Of a stretch of 42,271 nucleotides of DNA, positions 9,005 through 16,162 are shown in pieces. Positions within the stretch are counted from its first letter, which is position 1. Each line of letters begins with the position of its first letter. A program made the translations under genes and the position numbers. Below the pieces are notes generated by a model that was not told where the DNA came from, did no database searches, and worked only from the letters and a program-made list of their open reading frames with translations. Source of the DNA: a virus; IMG/VR virus record IMGVR_UViG_3300045741_000550, positions 1 through 42,271 of that record; one strand, written 5' to 3'.

Positions 9005-10308
9005 CGCGCAATCCTTGTTAAAGCTGTTGCATGGTGGCGTTCGGAAATTTCAATTCCGGTGGCGATGAGGGAAAGCCGGTCGGCTGCGTCGAAGATGGGA
9101 CCGCTTCCGCAGCAAGGGTCAAGAACGCGATCGCCAGGATTGCAGGAACGGCGGAGAAGGTTTTCGAGCACCTCAACGGGCTTGGCCGCGGCGTGGAGTG
9201 ACGCATCGGCGGGGTTGGCGATGATGGTGTCGAAATAAACTCCCTTCACCCGCTTATCCCCCCGAGTGGCGTAGATGATCATTTCGTAGGATTTTCTCGG
9301 ACCGCGGGTGGAGTCACCAAGCATTCCGCCAGTGGGTTTGTGCCAAATTATCGGAGTTGGCCAAACAACCCAACCTGCGTAGGTGAGGATTAACTTGACC
9401 GTTTCCCAGTGGCGAAAGTCGAGGAACATGTAAAGGTGGGCTTCGGGCTTGCAGACTTGAGCACCGAAATTGGCAATGCACTCCCAAATTTTCTTTGCAC
9501 TTTCGGGAGAATCTTCATACTCGTGCATCATCCCGCTTTCGCTTTGAGACATTGGGGTCATCTTGTGCGCGTTGATTCCATAGGGGGGGTCGACGAGGAT
9601 GACGTCGTAGCGGGTCGGTTCAACGCAAAGTAGCGGGAGGTAGTCGAGGCACGACCCGCAAATTAATCGGTGGGGTTTGTTAACGCGGTTAAGATCCATG
9701 CGTTTGGCGAGGGCCCCGCGAAAAATGTCGGTGAGTTTTTTCTTCACGATATTCACCGCTTCCCGCCGAGTTTTCGCCCCCTTTACGTCGTCATCCTGTA
9801 AATAGGGTTCCAGCATTACGTTTTCGCGGAGGTCGGTAATAGCGGCGGTGTTGAAACTATCTCCTTTAATTTCTCGTGCCGTATCCGTCAAGGTTTGAAC
9901 CGTTCCCACCGTATCCGCTTGTTTCACACGGAACTTGTGAAGGCGTGCTTCTGCCGCAACCCGATCCTGCCACGAAAGGTCTTCGCGGGCAATGTTCTCG
10001 GTGTATTCGATTTCTTGTCGGAGCTGATCGTCAACATCCGAGCGAAGGAGAACTGGCACACAGCCTAAGGGCCCGAGTTCGTTTGCGCAGAGAATCTCCG
10101 ATTCGAGTTTACGCATTGCAAGAAGTCGGCGTTCTCCTACGAGGAGGTAGGGTTCCTCCAGGGATTCGACAACAATGGGGTGGATCAATCCAAAGTGTTT
10201 GATCGAATCCATCAAGGCTTTGAGTTTCTTTTCATCCATCGACTTCCGTTGCCGGTCTTGGCGCACGATAACGGTGTCGTGAGGAATCCAGTGGATCGTA
10301 GATGGCAT
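9001..10308 (-). CDS. ParB-like domain fused to DNA N4/N6 methyltransferase
   Basis: The N-terminal ~200 residues resemble the ParB/Srx fold found in phage fusion proteins, with the family segment LLVGERRLLAMRKL near residue 55-70 and helical text after it. The C-terminal half is an amino-methyltransferase: catalytic motif IV DPPYGIN near 238-244 precedes the S-adenosylmethionine motif I DPCCGSGP near 396-403, the order of the beta class. It should modify adenine or cytosine in DNA, protecting phage DNA or marking sites recognised with the ParB part. ATG at 10308 has AAGGA about nine bases upstream. A strong terminator hairpin ends just before that ribosome binding site. The 3' end overlaps the polymerase start as ATGA. 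Confidence 0.9.
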   Translation of the reverse strand: MPSTIHWIPHDTVIVRQDRQRKSMDEKKLKALMDSIKHFGLIHPIVVESLEEPYLLVGERRLLAMRKLESEILCANELGPLGCVPVLLRSDVDDQLRQEIEYTENIAREDLSWQDRVAAEARLHKFRVKQADTVGTVQTLTDTAREIKGDSFNTAAITDLRENVMLEPYLQDDDVKGAKTRREAVNIVKKKLTDIFRGALAKRMDLNRVNKPHRLICGSCLDYLPLLCVEPTRYDVILVDPPYGINAHKMTPMSQSESGMMHEYEDSPESAKKIWECIANFGAQVCKPEAHLYMFLDFRHWETVKLILTYAGWVVWPTPIIWHKPTGGMLGDSTRGPRKSYEMIIYATRGDKRVKGVYFDTIIANPADASLHAAAKPVEVLENLLRRSCNPGDRVLDPCCGSGPIFDAADRLSLIATGIEISERHHATALTRIAR

Positions 10309-10320
10309 GGGGGTTAATCC

Positions 10321-10355
10321 TTAAAAAACCCCCGGTCGATACGGCCGACCGGGGG
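10321..10355 (-). terminator. Intrinsic terminator upstream of the methyltransferase gene
   Basis: On the minus strand CCCCCGGTCG pairs perfectly with CGACCGGGGG across a 7-base loop (10329-10355), and six T residues follow at once (10328-10323). This is a textbook Rho-independent terminator lying after the 148-aa gene and before the methyltransferase, polymerase and DUF3987 genes, so it should reduce or gate their transcription. Confidence 0.9.
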
Positions 10356-10370
10356 TACTGCGGGAGTGGC

Positions 10371-10817
10371 TTACAGCGGGGAAACGGCGACGACGTTATC
10401 GAACACGTCCTCGGGGTCCTTCTCGCTGGGTTTGTTCTCGACACGAACTCGGGCGGTGCCGCCTTTGAGCATCATCGGGGACCAGGGTTGGCCCGCGATG
10501 TTTTGGTTCACCGCCTTGCGCACCTTGCCGAGGGCGACGTTCTTTCCTTCGGAAAAGGAGAGCATCCCGTTCTCGAAGTCGAGAAACAGGGATTGCCGCA
10601 CGACCACTTCTTTCTTGCCAGTGCGATCCTTCGCAACCGCGTCGTCGATCGTCCAGAGAACATCGAGAATAATCGACTCCTTGGCGACGCGGGATTTAAC
10701 GTCCTTCACCTGTGCCACGTACTCTCCTGCTGGGCAGGGAATGACGCGAGTGGCATTGGCATCGGTGAAGGTAGTGTTCAGGAAAGCAGCTGGGTCAAAC
10801 GGTGTGGAGTTTTCCAT
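10371..10817 (-). CDS. Conserved phage-type hypothetical protein, 148 aa
   Basis: Soluble protein with a mix of beta-strand and charged segments; I do not recognise a firm family. Residues 25-45 (CPAGEYVAQVKDVKSR) and a later LDVLWTIDD resemble DUF669-like phage proteins that sit beside single-strand DNA binding and recombination genes, but the match is weak. ATG at 10817 follows an AGGA with a rather long spacer of about 13 bases. It is followed directly by the strong terminator at 10321-10355. Its place between the SSB-tailed protein and the methyltransferase suggests a DNA-metabolism role, as inference only. Confidence 0.7.
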   Translation of the reverse strand: MENSTPFDPAAFLNTTFTDANATRVIPCPAGEYVAQVKDVKSRVAKESIILDVLWTIDDAVAKDRTGKKEVVVRQSLFLDFENGMLSFSEGKNVALGKVRKAVNQNIAGQPWSPMMLKGGTARVRVENKPSEKDPEDVFDNVVAVSPL

Positions 10818-10838
10818 GATGGATATGGTTCCTAGTGG

Positions 10839-11102
10839 TTAAAAGGGTATTTCGTCGTCGTCGTTGAACGGAGTGGGTTGTTTCGGTTCAGCCGTTTTTG
10901 CGTGTGAAGATCCGTCTCCTTTTTCATAAAGGTTAATCCAACCATTCCACCCGGTATGGGGGAGTGGCACTGCTTCGAGAATGAGGGAAATCCGGCCCTC
11001 GTCGTCGAACCACCGGCCAATGCGGACGGAGTTGTATTTCCGTTCGGTTTTGGCGTTTGTGTTTGGGATCGAGGCGCAAACATCGCCCATGTGCTTTCTC
11101 AT
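10839..11102 (-). CDS. Small protein with SSB-like acidic C-terminal tail, 87 aa
   Basis: The last residues are FNDDDEIPF, close to the DDDIPF tail by which bacterial SSB proteins recruit partners. The body (RKYNSVRIGRWFDDEGRISL, then LILEAVPLP) is a short beta-rich module with Trp and Tyr residues, seen as a small stand-alone protein in plasmids and phages. ATG at 11102 overlaps the upstream stop as ATGA; upstream frame extensions have no ribosome binding site. The protein may bind single-stranded DNA or compete for SSB-interacting host proteins. It lies between the Sak4-like/M15 genes and the 148-aa gene, which fits a recombination-replication cluster. Confidence 0.7.
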   Translation of the reverse strand: MRKHMGDVCASIPNTNAKTERKYNSVRIGRWFDDEGRISLILEAVPLPHTGWNGWINLYEKGDGSSHAKTAEPKQPTPFNDDDEIPF

Positions 11103-11557
11103 AACCTGATCCCAGGAAGGTAAGAGGTTTTTTCGGTTTGGGAAAACACGGCGGTGAGAATTTCCTTCCTTCCCGGTCCCCCTTGAAAGGAAATATGCAC
11201 CCAAGACCCCTCATAGATGAGCTGGTCGAAGTTGGTCTGAGCCCGCTCGAAGTATGCCGCGAGAAAGGTTGCGACTTGGTGGGCCGGGGCAAAAGTGGGG
11301 GAAACAAAATCAGCGGCGAGACCGAGTGTGTGCATACTGGTACGGTGAGAGCCGACTAGGGCGTTGACTGCGTGGCACCGATAGCCCGAGGTGATGAACA
11401 TGGGTTCATGAAGGATATCTCGCACCATGTCGAGTTTCGAGGCGAGGAACTTCAGGTTTTCCATGTACATGATTGGGCATGTGTTGTCGATACACGCCCT
11501 CTCTGCAATGTCGGACCGGGTGAGTTCCTCAAGGGTGAAATATTTACTTATTAACAT
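11099..11557 (-). CDS. M15A-type peptidase, putative endolysin
   Basis: This 152-residue protein has the zinc peptidase pattern of the M15A family: SGYRCHAVNALVGS, then SMHTLGLAADF with the His and Asp ligands, and WVHISF with the third His. Such enzymes cut peptide cross-links in peptidoglycan (D-Ala-D-Ala carboxypeptidase or endopeptidase activity). ATG at 11557 is chosen because AAAGGAG lies seven bases upstream; it overlaps the previous gene by 14 bases. No signal peptide or membrane anchor is visible, so release would need a holin. It is the only peptidoglycan hydrolase I recognise here, and it sits on the early strand among recombination genes rather than with the structural genes. Confidence 0.88.
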   Translation of the reverse strand: MLISKYFTLEELTRSDIAERACIDNTCPIMYMENLKFLASKLDMVRDILHEPMFITSGYRCHAVNALVGSHRTSMHTLGLAADFVSPTFAPAHQVATFLAAYFERAQTNFDQLIYEGSWVHISFQGGPGRKEILTAVFSQTEKTSYLPGIRL

Positions 11558-12371
11558 TGACGTTCTCCTTTGGTATACGGGCCTTCCATTGTTCAAAGAG
11601 GCGTTGGAAGTTTGGCTCGTAGGTTTGCCCGATGGGGAGGTTGCGGGACTTTAGAGACATGAGCGGAGTTGCGGTGGACCAACGAAAGGTGGTGCCTTCC
11701 CGCGTGGCATGGATCACGTCGGAGAAGTAACGCGGAATCTTCGGCGGGAGTTTCCGGCCCAGGGTGGAGACCATGTTGTTAGTCGTCCCGGTAACTTCGT
11801 TGAGTTCCTTTTCAATGTGGGCGGTAAGCACGAAGAAACAGTTGCAGGAGAAGACGAGTTTGTTGACGATGTATTCCACGGTGTCCATCGCAACACCCCA
11901 GTCGGGCTGCGAAAGAATGGGTTTTGCGCCAACGGTTAGGTGCTTAGCAAGCAAGGACAGGCCGGAGAGCGAGTCAACGACCAGCGCCCAGTTTGTGGGC
12001 CATTTTGACACATCGCCGAATTCCTTTCCGGTTCGGTCGCATTTGAAGTTGGAGAAGGTTTTTAACACCTCCATAAAGGCGTCGTATTTCGACCGATTTG
12101 GGTCGGTCCATTTTTGCAACGCTTCATTGGACATCATGTTGACCATCTTGGCGTTGTTGATCATCACATCCCACGGGACGTCAATGGGCGGGATGTAGTG
12201 CCAGTGAAGGCGTTGGGGGTCGGTGTCCTCGAGAACGTCGGTGTATTCGGTTGCGAGGACAAAGACCTTTTCGCAGCAATTTAGCAACGTGCGAATGGCG
12301 TGGGTTTTGCCGCAACCAATGTCACCGAGGAGAAGCACGCTTGGCGCTTTGCGGTTGAATTCTGGGGTCAT
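11544..12371 (-). CDS. Sak4-like / AAA-type phage recombination ATPase
   Basis: A 275-residue P-loop ATPase with Walker A GDIGCGKTHA near residue 16 and Walker B WALVVDSLS near 128. The layout matches phage AAA ATPases of the Sak4/RecA-like group, which load on single-stranded DNA and support annealing-type recombination. ATG at 12371 follows AAGGA and overlaps the upstream stop as ATGA. Neighbours are a Cas4-like nuclease upstream and an SSB-tailed protein downstream, the usual company of a Sak4 system. A different AAA function, such as helicase loading, cannot be excluded from the motifs alone. Confidence 0.82.
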   Translation of the reverse strand: MTPEFNRKAPSVLLLGDIGCGKTHAIRTLLNCCEKVFVLATEYTDVLEDTDPQRLHWHYIPPIDVPWDVMINNAKMVNMMSNEALQKWTDPNRSKYDAFMEVLKTFSNFKCDRTGKEFGDVSKWPTNWALVVDSLSGLSLLAKHLTVGAKPILSQPDWGVAMDTVEYIVNKLVFSCNCFFVLTAHIEKELNEVTGTTNNMVSTLGRKLPPKIPRYFSDVIHATREGTTFRWSTATPLMSLKSRNLPIGQTYEPNFQRLFEQWKARIPKENVNVNK

Positions 12372-12664
12372 TCTGAAAGGTCCTTGGTGTAGTGGAGGTT
12401 CCCATCACCGTCGATCAGCACGTCGTGCATCCAGGGGGATTCAACCCACTCCACGCCTGAATTTTCAATCACTGCAACGTGGGGGGAGTCGATGTCCGCA
12501 AAGGCGTCGAGGAGAATGGAGGAACGGTTTGCGGTGGAAACTCGCAAAACTCCCGAGAAGGCCCCGTGAATTTCTACGGTAATGTCCGTATTCGCGCCGG
12601 ATTCCTTCAGTGCGAGGCCGGTAAAGGGGCGTCGGAGTCCATAAAGGAGAAGCTCTTTTGACAT
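12368..12664 (-). CDS. Hypothetical protein, 98 aa
   Basis: Small soluble protein of beta-rich appearance (TDITVEIHGAFSGVLRVST) with an acidic C-terminus. I do not recognise a family. ATG at 12664 has AAGGA 11 bases upstream and lies within the last 58 bases of the preceding gene. The 3' end overlaps the Sak4-like gene as ATGA, so the two are probably translationally coupled and may work together. Confidence 0.65.
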   Translation of the reverse strand: MSKELLLYGLRRPFTGLALKESGANTDITVEIHGAFSGVLRVSTANRSSILLDAFADIDSPHVAVIENSGVEWVESPWMHDVLIDGDGNLHYTKDLSE

Positions 12665-12966
12665 GGTGTGTAGTCCTTCGACAGGTCGAGAAAGTCGTTC
12701 AGGAGAACGATGTGGGGAACTTTAGAAAGATAGTGCAAATCGAAAAGGCACCCGGGAGTGGGCTGGAGAATTTCCGGCTCGTGTTTCACACAATAGCGTT
12801 CGAGGGGCCGGAAGCGGTGTTGAGCTTCTACCACCACTCTCCCCCAAACCTCTCCGCAAAGTGGACAGAGATAGGTAAGTCCCCAACGCATATTTTCTTC
12901 TGGCTGGGAAATTGTGTCTATCGCAAGAAGCTCGTTGTTCTTATAAAAGAACCGGTTGTAGTTCAC
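12607..12966 (-). CDS. Putative zinc-ribbon protein, 119 aa, GTG start
   Basis: The start is GTG at 12966, which overlaps the Cas4-like stop as GTGA and has GGAGGAGGT at ideal distance; the longer frame upstream lacks support. CPLCGEVW near residue 33 and further single Cys residues (YCVKH, TPGC, TPCQ) suggest a metal-binding fold. I cannot name the family. The strong ribosome binding site and tight coupling to the Cas4-like nuclease point to a joint role in DNA end processing, which is inference. Confidence 0.7.
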   Translation of the reverse strand: MNYNRFFYKNNELLAIDTISQPEENMRWGLTYLCPLCGEVWGRVVVEAQHRFRPLERYCVKHEPEILQPTPGCLFDLHYLSKVPHIVLLNDFLDLSKDYTPCQKSFSFMDSDAPLPASH

Positions 12967-13958
12967 GCAATTACCTCCTCCAGAGTTTCGTGGAAAGAAA
13001 GCGGAGACCAGGGTTCGACTTTGAAGTCGTTTGCAATCCAGTTTTCCGGCTGGGGAGTGTTGCAGAGGTTCATATACGCACAGCCGGAGTAAGAGGAACA
13101 ATGCGAGGCGAAGTTGTAGTCGAAGTGGTTTTCTTCCCAGCACCGAATCGCGCGTTGAAGGTCACGAACAAGCTGAGCATACCACATTTCAATCTTCCAA
13201 GACGGAAGGTCGATGAGGCTTTGAGCGTGCTTGATTTCCCCCTTTAGCACCGCGATTCCGCGTACCACTGCACCGACTACAGGGTAGTTGTACTTCCGAC
13301 TCCCCCAGGCGTAGCCCATGAATTGGGAACGAAGTTTCCATTGATTCGCCCACTTCGGCCCGATGCCTTTGGTGGTTTTTTCATCACAAATCCACATTTG
13401 CTCGTCGACCTCGCGCTGTTGCACCAACGCGTCAAACCGACCGCAGTAGATGAGAGGCTCTTGGGTTACGGGGTGCAGCACTTCCTCGATGGGCCACGCG
13501 AAGTTGAACTCCACGGCAGCTTTTCCGCCGAACATAACGGGCGGGAAGCGTTCGAAGGTAGGAGAGTAGATGATGGAGTAGTCACGGAGTGCTTCCATGA
13601 GGCGAACAACGTTCTTGGCTGAATCCGGCGGGCATTCGAAGTCGCCGTAAACTCGAATGAGTTCCCGCAAACCCTCGGCAACGGCGTGGTCGACTGAGGT
13701 GCCATTTTCATACACGTTGCGGCGAAAGACCTCGATACCTTTCGCAAAGGCTTCGCCGGCCACGAGGTGAACGCTTTTCGCGTTTGGCACCAGACCGTGC
13801 ACGAAGCGGTAAAAGAAAAGCCGAGGGCAGTCCACGAAACTCGACCTCATGGTGTTGTCCCAAACTAGGGGGAAGGTTCCATGGGTGGAGAGGTCGGGGA
13901 TGTTTTCGAGGATTGGAGTGGGAACGGTGTCGTTGATGAGGGCGTTGAGATCGAACAT
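12963..13958 (-). CDS. Cas4/RecB-like PD-(D/E)XK nuclease
   Basis: The 331-residue protein has the PD-(D/E)XK core: GRFDALV near residue 170 supplies the Asp and ICDEKTTK near 190 the E-x-K. An N-terminal Cys (DCPRLFFYRF) and C-terminal Cys residues (HCSSYSGCAYMNLC) match the four Fe-S ligands of Cas4/AddB-type nucleases. It is likely to process DNA ends for recombination with the Sak4-like ATPase encoded two genes downstream. ATG at 13958 has AGGAG eight bases upstream and lies inside the end of the preceding gene (94-base overlap). Confidence 0.87.
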   Translation of the reverse strand: MFDLNALINDTVPTPILENIPDLSTHGTFPLVWDNTMRSSFVDCPRLFFYRFVHGLVPNAKSVHLVAGEAFAKGIEVFRRNVYENGTSVDHAVAEGLRELIRVYGDFECPPDSAKNVVRLMEALRDYSIIYSPTFERFPPVMFGGKAAVEFNFAWPIEEVLHPVTQEPLIYCGRFDALVQQREVDEQMWICDEKTTKGIGPKWANQWKLRSQFMGYAWGSRKYNYPVVGAVVRGIAVLKGEIKHAQSLIDLPSWKIEMWYAQLVRDLQRAIRCWEENHFDYNFASHCSSYSGCAYMNLCNTPQPENWIANDFKVEPWSPLSFHETLEEVIA

Positions 13959-14455
13959 GGAGAAGCTCCTAGACGTTTAAGTTGCAGTCGAAGCATCCGA
14001 AGACGGTGGGACATGTGCTTCACGGCGGCATACTCGCCGCAAAGAATGTCGTCCATTTGACCACAACCGGGAAACCCGTGAGGGCATTTTGCCATTTCAG
14101 GTGCATTGCAGTAGATACAACTTGGGGAGAGTTTGTGGACCATTACGCGGAGGGTATCGTTTTCCTGCCGGAGACGCTCGTTTTCGAGGAAAAGTGTTTC
14201 CTTTTCGCAAAGAGTGGTGTGGAGAAGGTCTTCGGCGGAAGGTTTCCGACCGGTTCTTGGGCGGGAGCTGAACTCGTAACGGGCTCCCCGCCAAACTTCC
14301 ACGAGGCCAAGCTTTCGCAATGTGCGTGCTGCTGGAAAGAAGGTGGGACGCTGAAAGCGAAGCATGGTGGTCTTCGATATTTTCAAGGCACGACCGGCGT
14401 TTATTATACCACCATGCTCTTCACAAATTCGAGCGAGTGCTTCGGTAAGGGTCAT
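13865..14455 (-). CDS. HTH, coiled-coil and Cys-rich protein (paralogue A), 196 aa
   Basis: Three segments are visible. An N-terminal winged-HTH-like region covers about 1-55 (GRALKISKTTMLRFQ, then TLRKLGLVEVW). A coiled coil follows near 82-110 with repeated EN and LR. A Cys cluster then reads CIYC, KCPHGFPGC and ILC, probably zinc-binding. The same coiled coil and Cys cluster occur in the protein at 15367-15924. The C-terminus is Ser/Thr/Pro-rich and translated over the start of the Cas4-like gene. ATG at 14455 has only a weak Shine-Dalgarno and overlaps the upstream stop as ATGA, so translation is probably coupled. Function is unknown; DNA binding is suggested by the HTH. Confidence 0.68.
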   Translation of the reverse strand: MTLTEALARICEEHGGIINAGRALKISKTTMLRFQRPTFFPAARTLRKLGLVEVWRGARYEFSSRPRTGRKPSAEDLLHTTLCEKETLFLENERLRQENDTLRVMVHKLSPSCIYCNAPEMAKCPHGFPGCGQMDDILCGEYAAVKHMSHRLRMLRLQLKRLGASPCSISTPSSTTPFPLQSSKTSPTSPPMEPSP

Positions 14456-14658
14456 ACGATTGGGTCCCAGGTTATGTCAAGACCAAATCCAATAAAGTCG
14501 TCGCGAACAACGTGCATACATTCAAAACCACCATCAGCCCAACGGATAATGGTGAGATCTCCGTGATACACGTCGCTCAGGTCGTCTTTGGTTATAGGGC
14601 CGGATGTTGCCCAGTAGCTGTCGTGATTCCAGAGGTAGAGATATGGTTTAGTCTTCAC
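14452..14658 (-). CDS. Hypothetical protein, 68 aa, GTG start
   Basis: Short acidic, aromatic-rich protein (YLYLWNHDSYW, then a Trp-containing C-terminus). GTG at 14658 has GGAG about 10 bases upstream and overlaps the upstream gene by 11 bases. The 3' end overlaps the next gene as ATGA. No known family; a small beta-sheet protein is the best guess from composition. Confidence 0.55.
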   Translation of the reverse strand: MKTKPYLYLWNHDSYWATSGPITKDDLSDVYHGDLTIIRWADGGFECMHVVRDDFIGFGLDITWDPIV

Positions 14659-14878
14659 GGTGGCGTGGCTCCAGTTCGCGTTGAACCCACTCGGGATCGA
14701 CCTCGGTTTCGCACTTGGGACAGAAGTCGGGTTCGAAGCCGCCGCCTTCGTCGGGGTAGCAGAGTTCGGGCGGACCAGAGAAGCGCCCAGGCGTGAAGGG
14801 CTCCACCTCGATGGTGAAGGCGTGGTTGCAGTTGGGGCACTCGTAATCGAGTTGGTAGTTCGGGTTCCAGCGGGGCAT
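14648..14878 (-). CDS. Zinc-ribbon protein, 76 aa
   Basis: Two CxxC knuckles, CPNC near residue 15 and CPKC near 54, frame an acidic segment, which predicts a zinc ribbon. ATG at 14878 is set by AAGGAG six bases upstream; a longer frame from 14902 would only translate the ribosome binding region. The initiation region is part of a 22-base near-repeat also found at 15240-15261. Role unknown; zinc ribbons of this size often bind nucleic acid or a host polymerase. Confidence 0.7.
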   Translation of the reverse strand: MPRWNPNYQLDYECPNCNHAFTIEVEPFTPGRFSGPPELCYPDEGGGFEPDFCPKCETEVDPEWVQRELEPRHRED

Positions 14879-14891
14879 CACTTTCTCCTTG

Positions 14892-15179
14892 TTAGCCGGC
14901 ATGTCCGTCGCGCGGTATGATCGTCATGATTGTCCAGCCATCCGCAAGGCCGTAAACCGGGCCGCGCAGGATGTACGTCACGTAAACGTAGAGCGGAGGC
15001 CCCACGTATTCGAGCGGTGCGCCTTGGGCCATTTCCGCCCCGGTGTGGCGCGTCCTCCGCAACTTCAGCAGGTCGCCAACCTCGTAGCCGCGATCATCTT
15101 TGCGAATCTCGAACCGCTTGAGTCCGTTCACAACATCGTCGAATACTTGCGGGTCGGTCTTGAGTTCGTGTTCCTTCAT
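14892..15179 (-). CDS. DUF3850 (ASCH-like) protein, 95 aa
   Basis: The sequence MKEHELKTDPQVFDDVVNGL followed by KRFEIRKDDRGYEVGD is the hallmark of DUF3850, a small ASCH/PUA-like fold common in phages and thought to bind RNA or modified nucleotides. ATG at 15179 gives the canonical N-terminus and has GAGGAG seven bases upstream. A second in-frame ATG at 15242, overlapping the previous stop as ATGA and with its own AGGAG, would add 21 residues, so two forms are possible. It belongs to the leftward early string of small genes. Confidence 0.8.
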   Translation of the reverse strand: MKEHELKTDPQVFDDVVNGLKRFEIRKDDRGYEVGDLLKLRRTRHTGAEMAQGAPLEYVGPPLYVYVTYILRGPVYGLADGWTIMTIIPRDGHAG

Positions 15180-15238
15180 GTCTTTCTCCTCGTTTATGCT
15201 GGTGCTTCGTGGTAGCCGGCTTCCCCAGAAATGCCCTC

Positions 15239-15370
15239 TCATCACTTTCTCCTAGTTAGCCACCCGCTATTTTTGCGGGCAAGGCAGGTTGCACAACGCC
15301 ACTGGCGGCCGATCTTTTTGATCGCCGGACGCAAGCGGCAGTCCATACAGGTAGGGTTGCGAAGGGTCAT
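15239..15370 (-). CDS. Small zinc-ribbon protein, 43 aa
   Basis: A short basic protein with CMDC near residue 8 and CATC near 29 around RPAIKKIGRQW, the spacing of a compact zinc ribbon. ATG at 15370 overlaps the preceding stop as ATGA, with GAGG close upstream, and the TGA stop overlaps the ATG at 15242 of the DUF3850 frame as another ATGA. The paired overlaps and the Cys pattern argue that it is real despite its size. Function unknown. Confidence 0.62.
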
Positions 15371-15924
15371 GGCTTCCTCTCCGCGTCGATGGCGTCATCT
15401 ATCCGTTTATCCAGCGTCGTCCCGTCTAAAGCGGGAAGTGGTTCCAACCCCATTCCAGTGCGACGCCAAGCACGCACTTCAATCAGCACGCGACGCAGCG
15501 CAGCGTTCGCTTCGAGAAGTTCATCCCGCTCCATCGCCACACCAGCCTCCCGGCAAAGCATCTGGTCGTCTGCGCGATCACAGCCGGGGAAGCCACTAGC
15601 ACATTTCCCCTGCTCATTCGCGCCAAGACCACAGTAGACGCAGGCTTTGGCAGAGGTTCCTGAGTGGGCGCGGAGGAAGTCGTTCTCCTTGCGCAGCGCC
15701 ACGTTCTCGGCGCGCACTGACGCGAGTTCGCGCGTCAAATCTCCATTCTCTGCCAGCATAGTACAAAGCTGGTCCACGTTGTATATTTCTACCACTCTGT
15801 CGCCGTGAGATGCTGGTTGCTTGGAACAGATGTGCTCGGCAATGGATTTGTCGCGCCAGCAACCTACGAACGTGCCATCCTGCATCTGTACGGCATAGCC
15901 TAATGGTTTGATCTGGTCGCTCAC
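15367..15924 (-). CDS. Coiled-coil and Cys-rich protein (paralogue B), 185 aa, GTG start
   Basis: GTG at 15924 has AGGAGG four to five bases upstream. Residues 1-45 form a short globular region (LGYAVQMQDGTFVGCWRDKS) like those that sense small substrates in phage proteins of unknown role. A coiled coil follows near 58-88, then a Cys cluster CVYC, KCASGFPGC and MLC near 94-124. The coiled coil and Cys cluster match those of the protein at 13865-14455, so the two are paralogues that differ at the N-terminus. The C-terminus is helical. Function unknown; zinc-dependent oligomerisation is a fair guess. Confidence 0.68.
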   Translation of the reverse strand: MSDQIKPLGYAVQMQDGTFVGCWRDKSIAEHICSKQPASHGDRVVEIYNVDQLCTMLAENGDLTRELASVRAENVALRKENDFLRAHSGTSAKACVYCGLGANEQGKCASGFPGCDRADDQMLCREAGVAMERDELLEANAALRRVLIEVRAWRRTGMGLEPLPALDGTTLDKRIDDAIDAERKP

Positions 15925-15932
15925 TTTGCCTC

Positions 15933-16142
15933 CTACCTTATTGTGTAATACTTACACACCGGCTCTTCCCGTTCGCTTGCCGCGATGATGAGTCGCTTGC
16001 CATGTGCAGGAGAGGCACAGGAAATGTGAAGGACATTGATGTGCCGCGAAGTTGGGGGAACGGCGAGCGCGGCGTGTGCGAGGACGATGGAAATGAGAAG
16101 AACAGTTGCAAGAACGACAATCTCAAGCCAGTCGAGTTTCAT
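15933..16142 (-). CDS. Small single-pass membrane protein, 69 aa
   Basis: After the short N-terminus MKLDW a hydrophobic run of about 22 residues (IVVLATVLLISIVLAHAALA) forms a membrane segment or uncleaved signal anchor; the rest is polar with two Cys. ATG at 16142 has GAGGT four to five bases upstream. Candidate roles include superinfection exclusion or an early inner-membrane function. A holin is less likely because there is a single segment and an early position, but it cannot be ruled out. Confidence 0.6.
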   Translation of the reverse strand: MKLDWLEIVVLATVLLISIVLAHAALAVPPTSRHINVLHISCASPAHGKRLIIAASEREEPVCKYYTIR

Positions 16143-16162
16143 GGTTACCTCGTGCGTGAGAA

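Noticed and set aside
12607-13143. A longer version of the 119-aa zinc protein starting at 13143
   Set aside because: The extension lies inside the Cas4-like gene and lacks a ribosome binding site, whereas GTG at 12966 has an ideal one.
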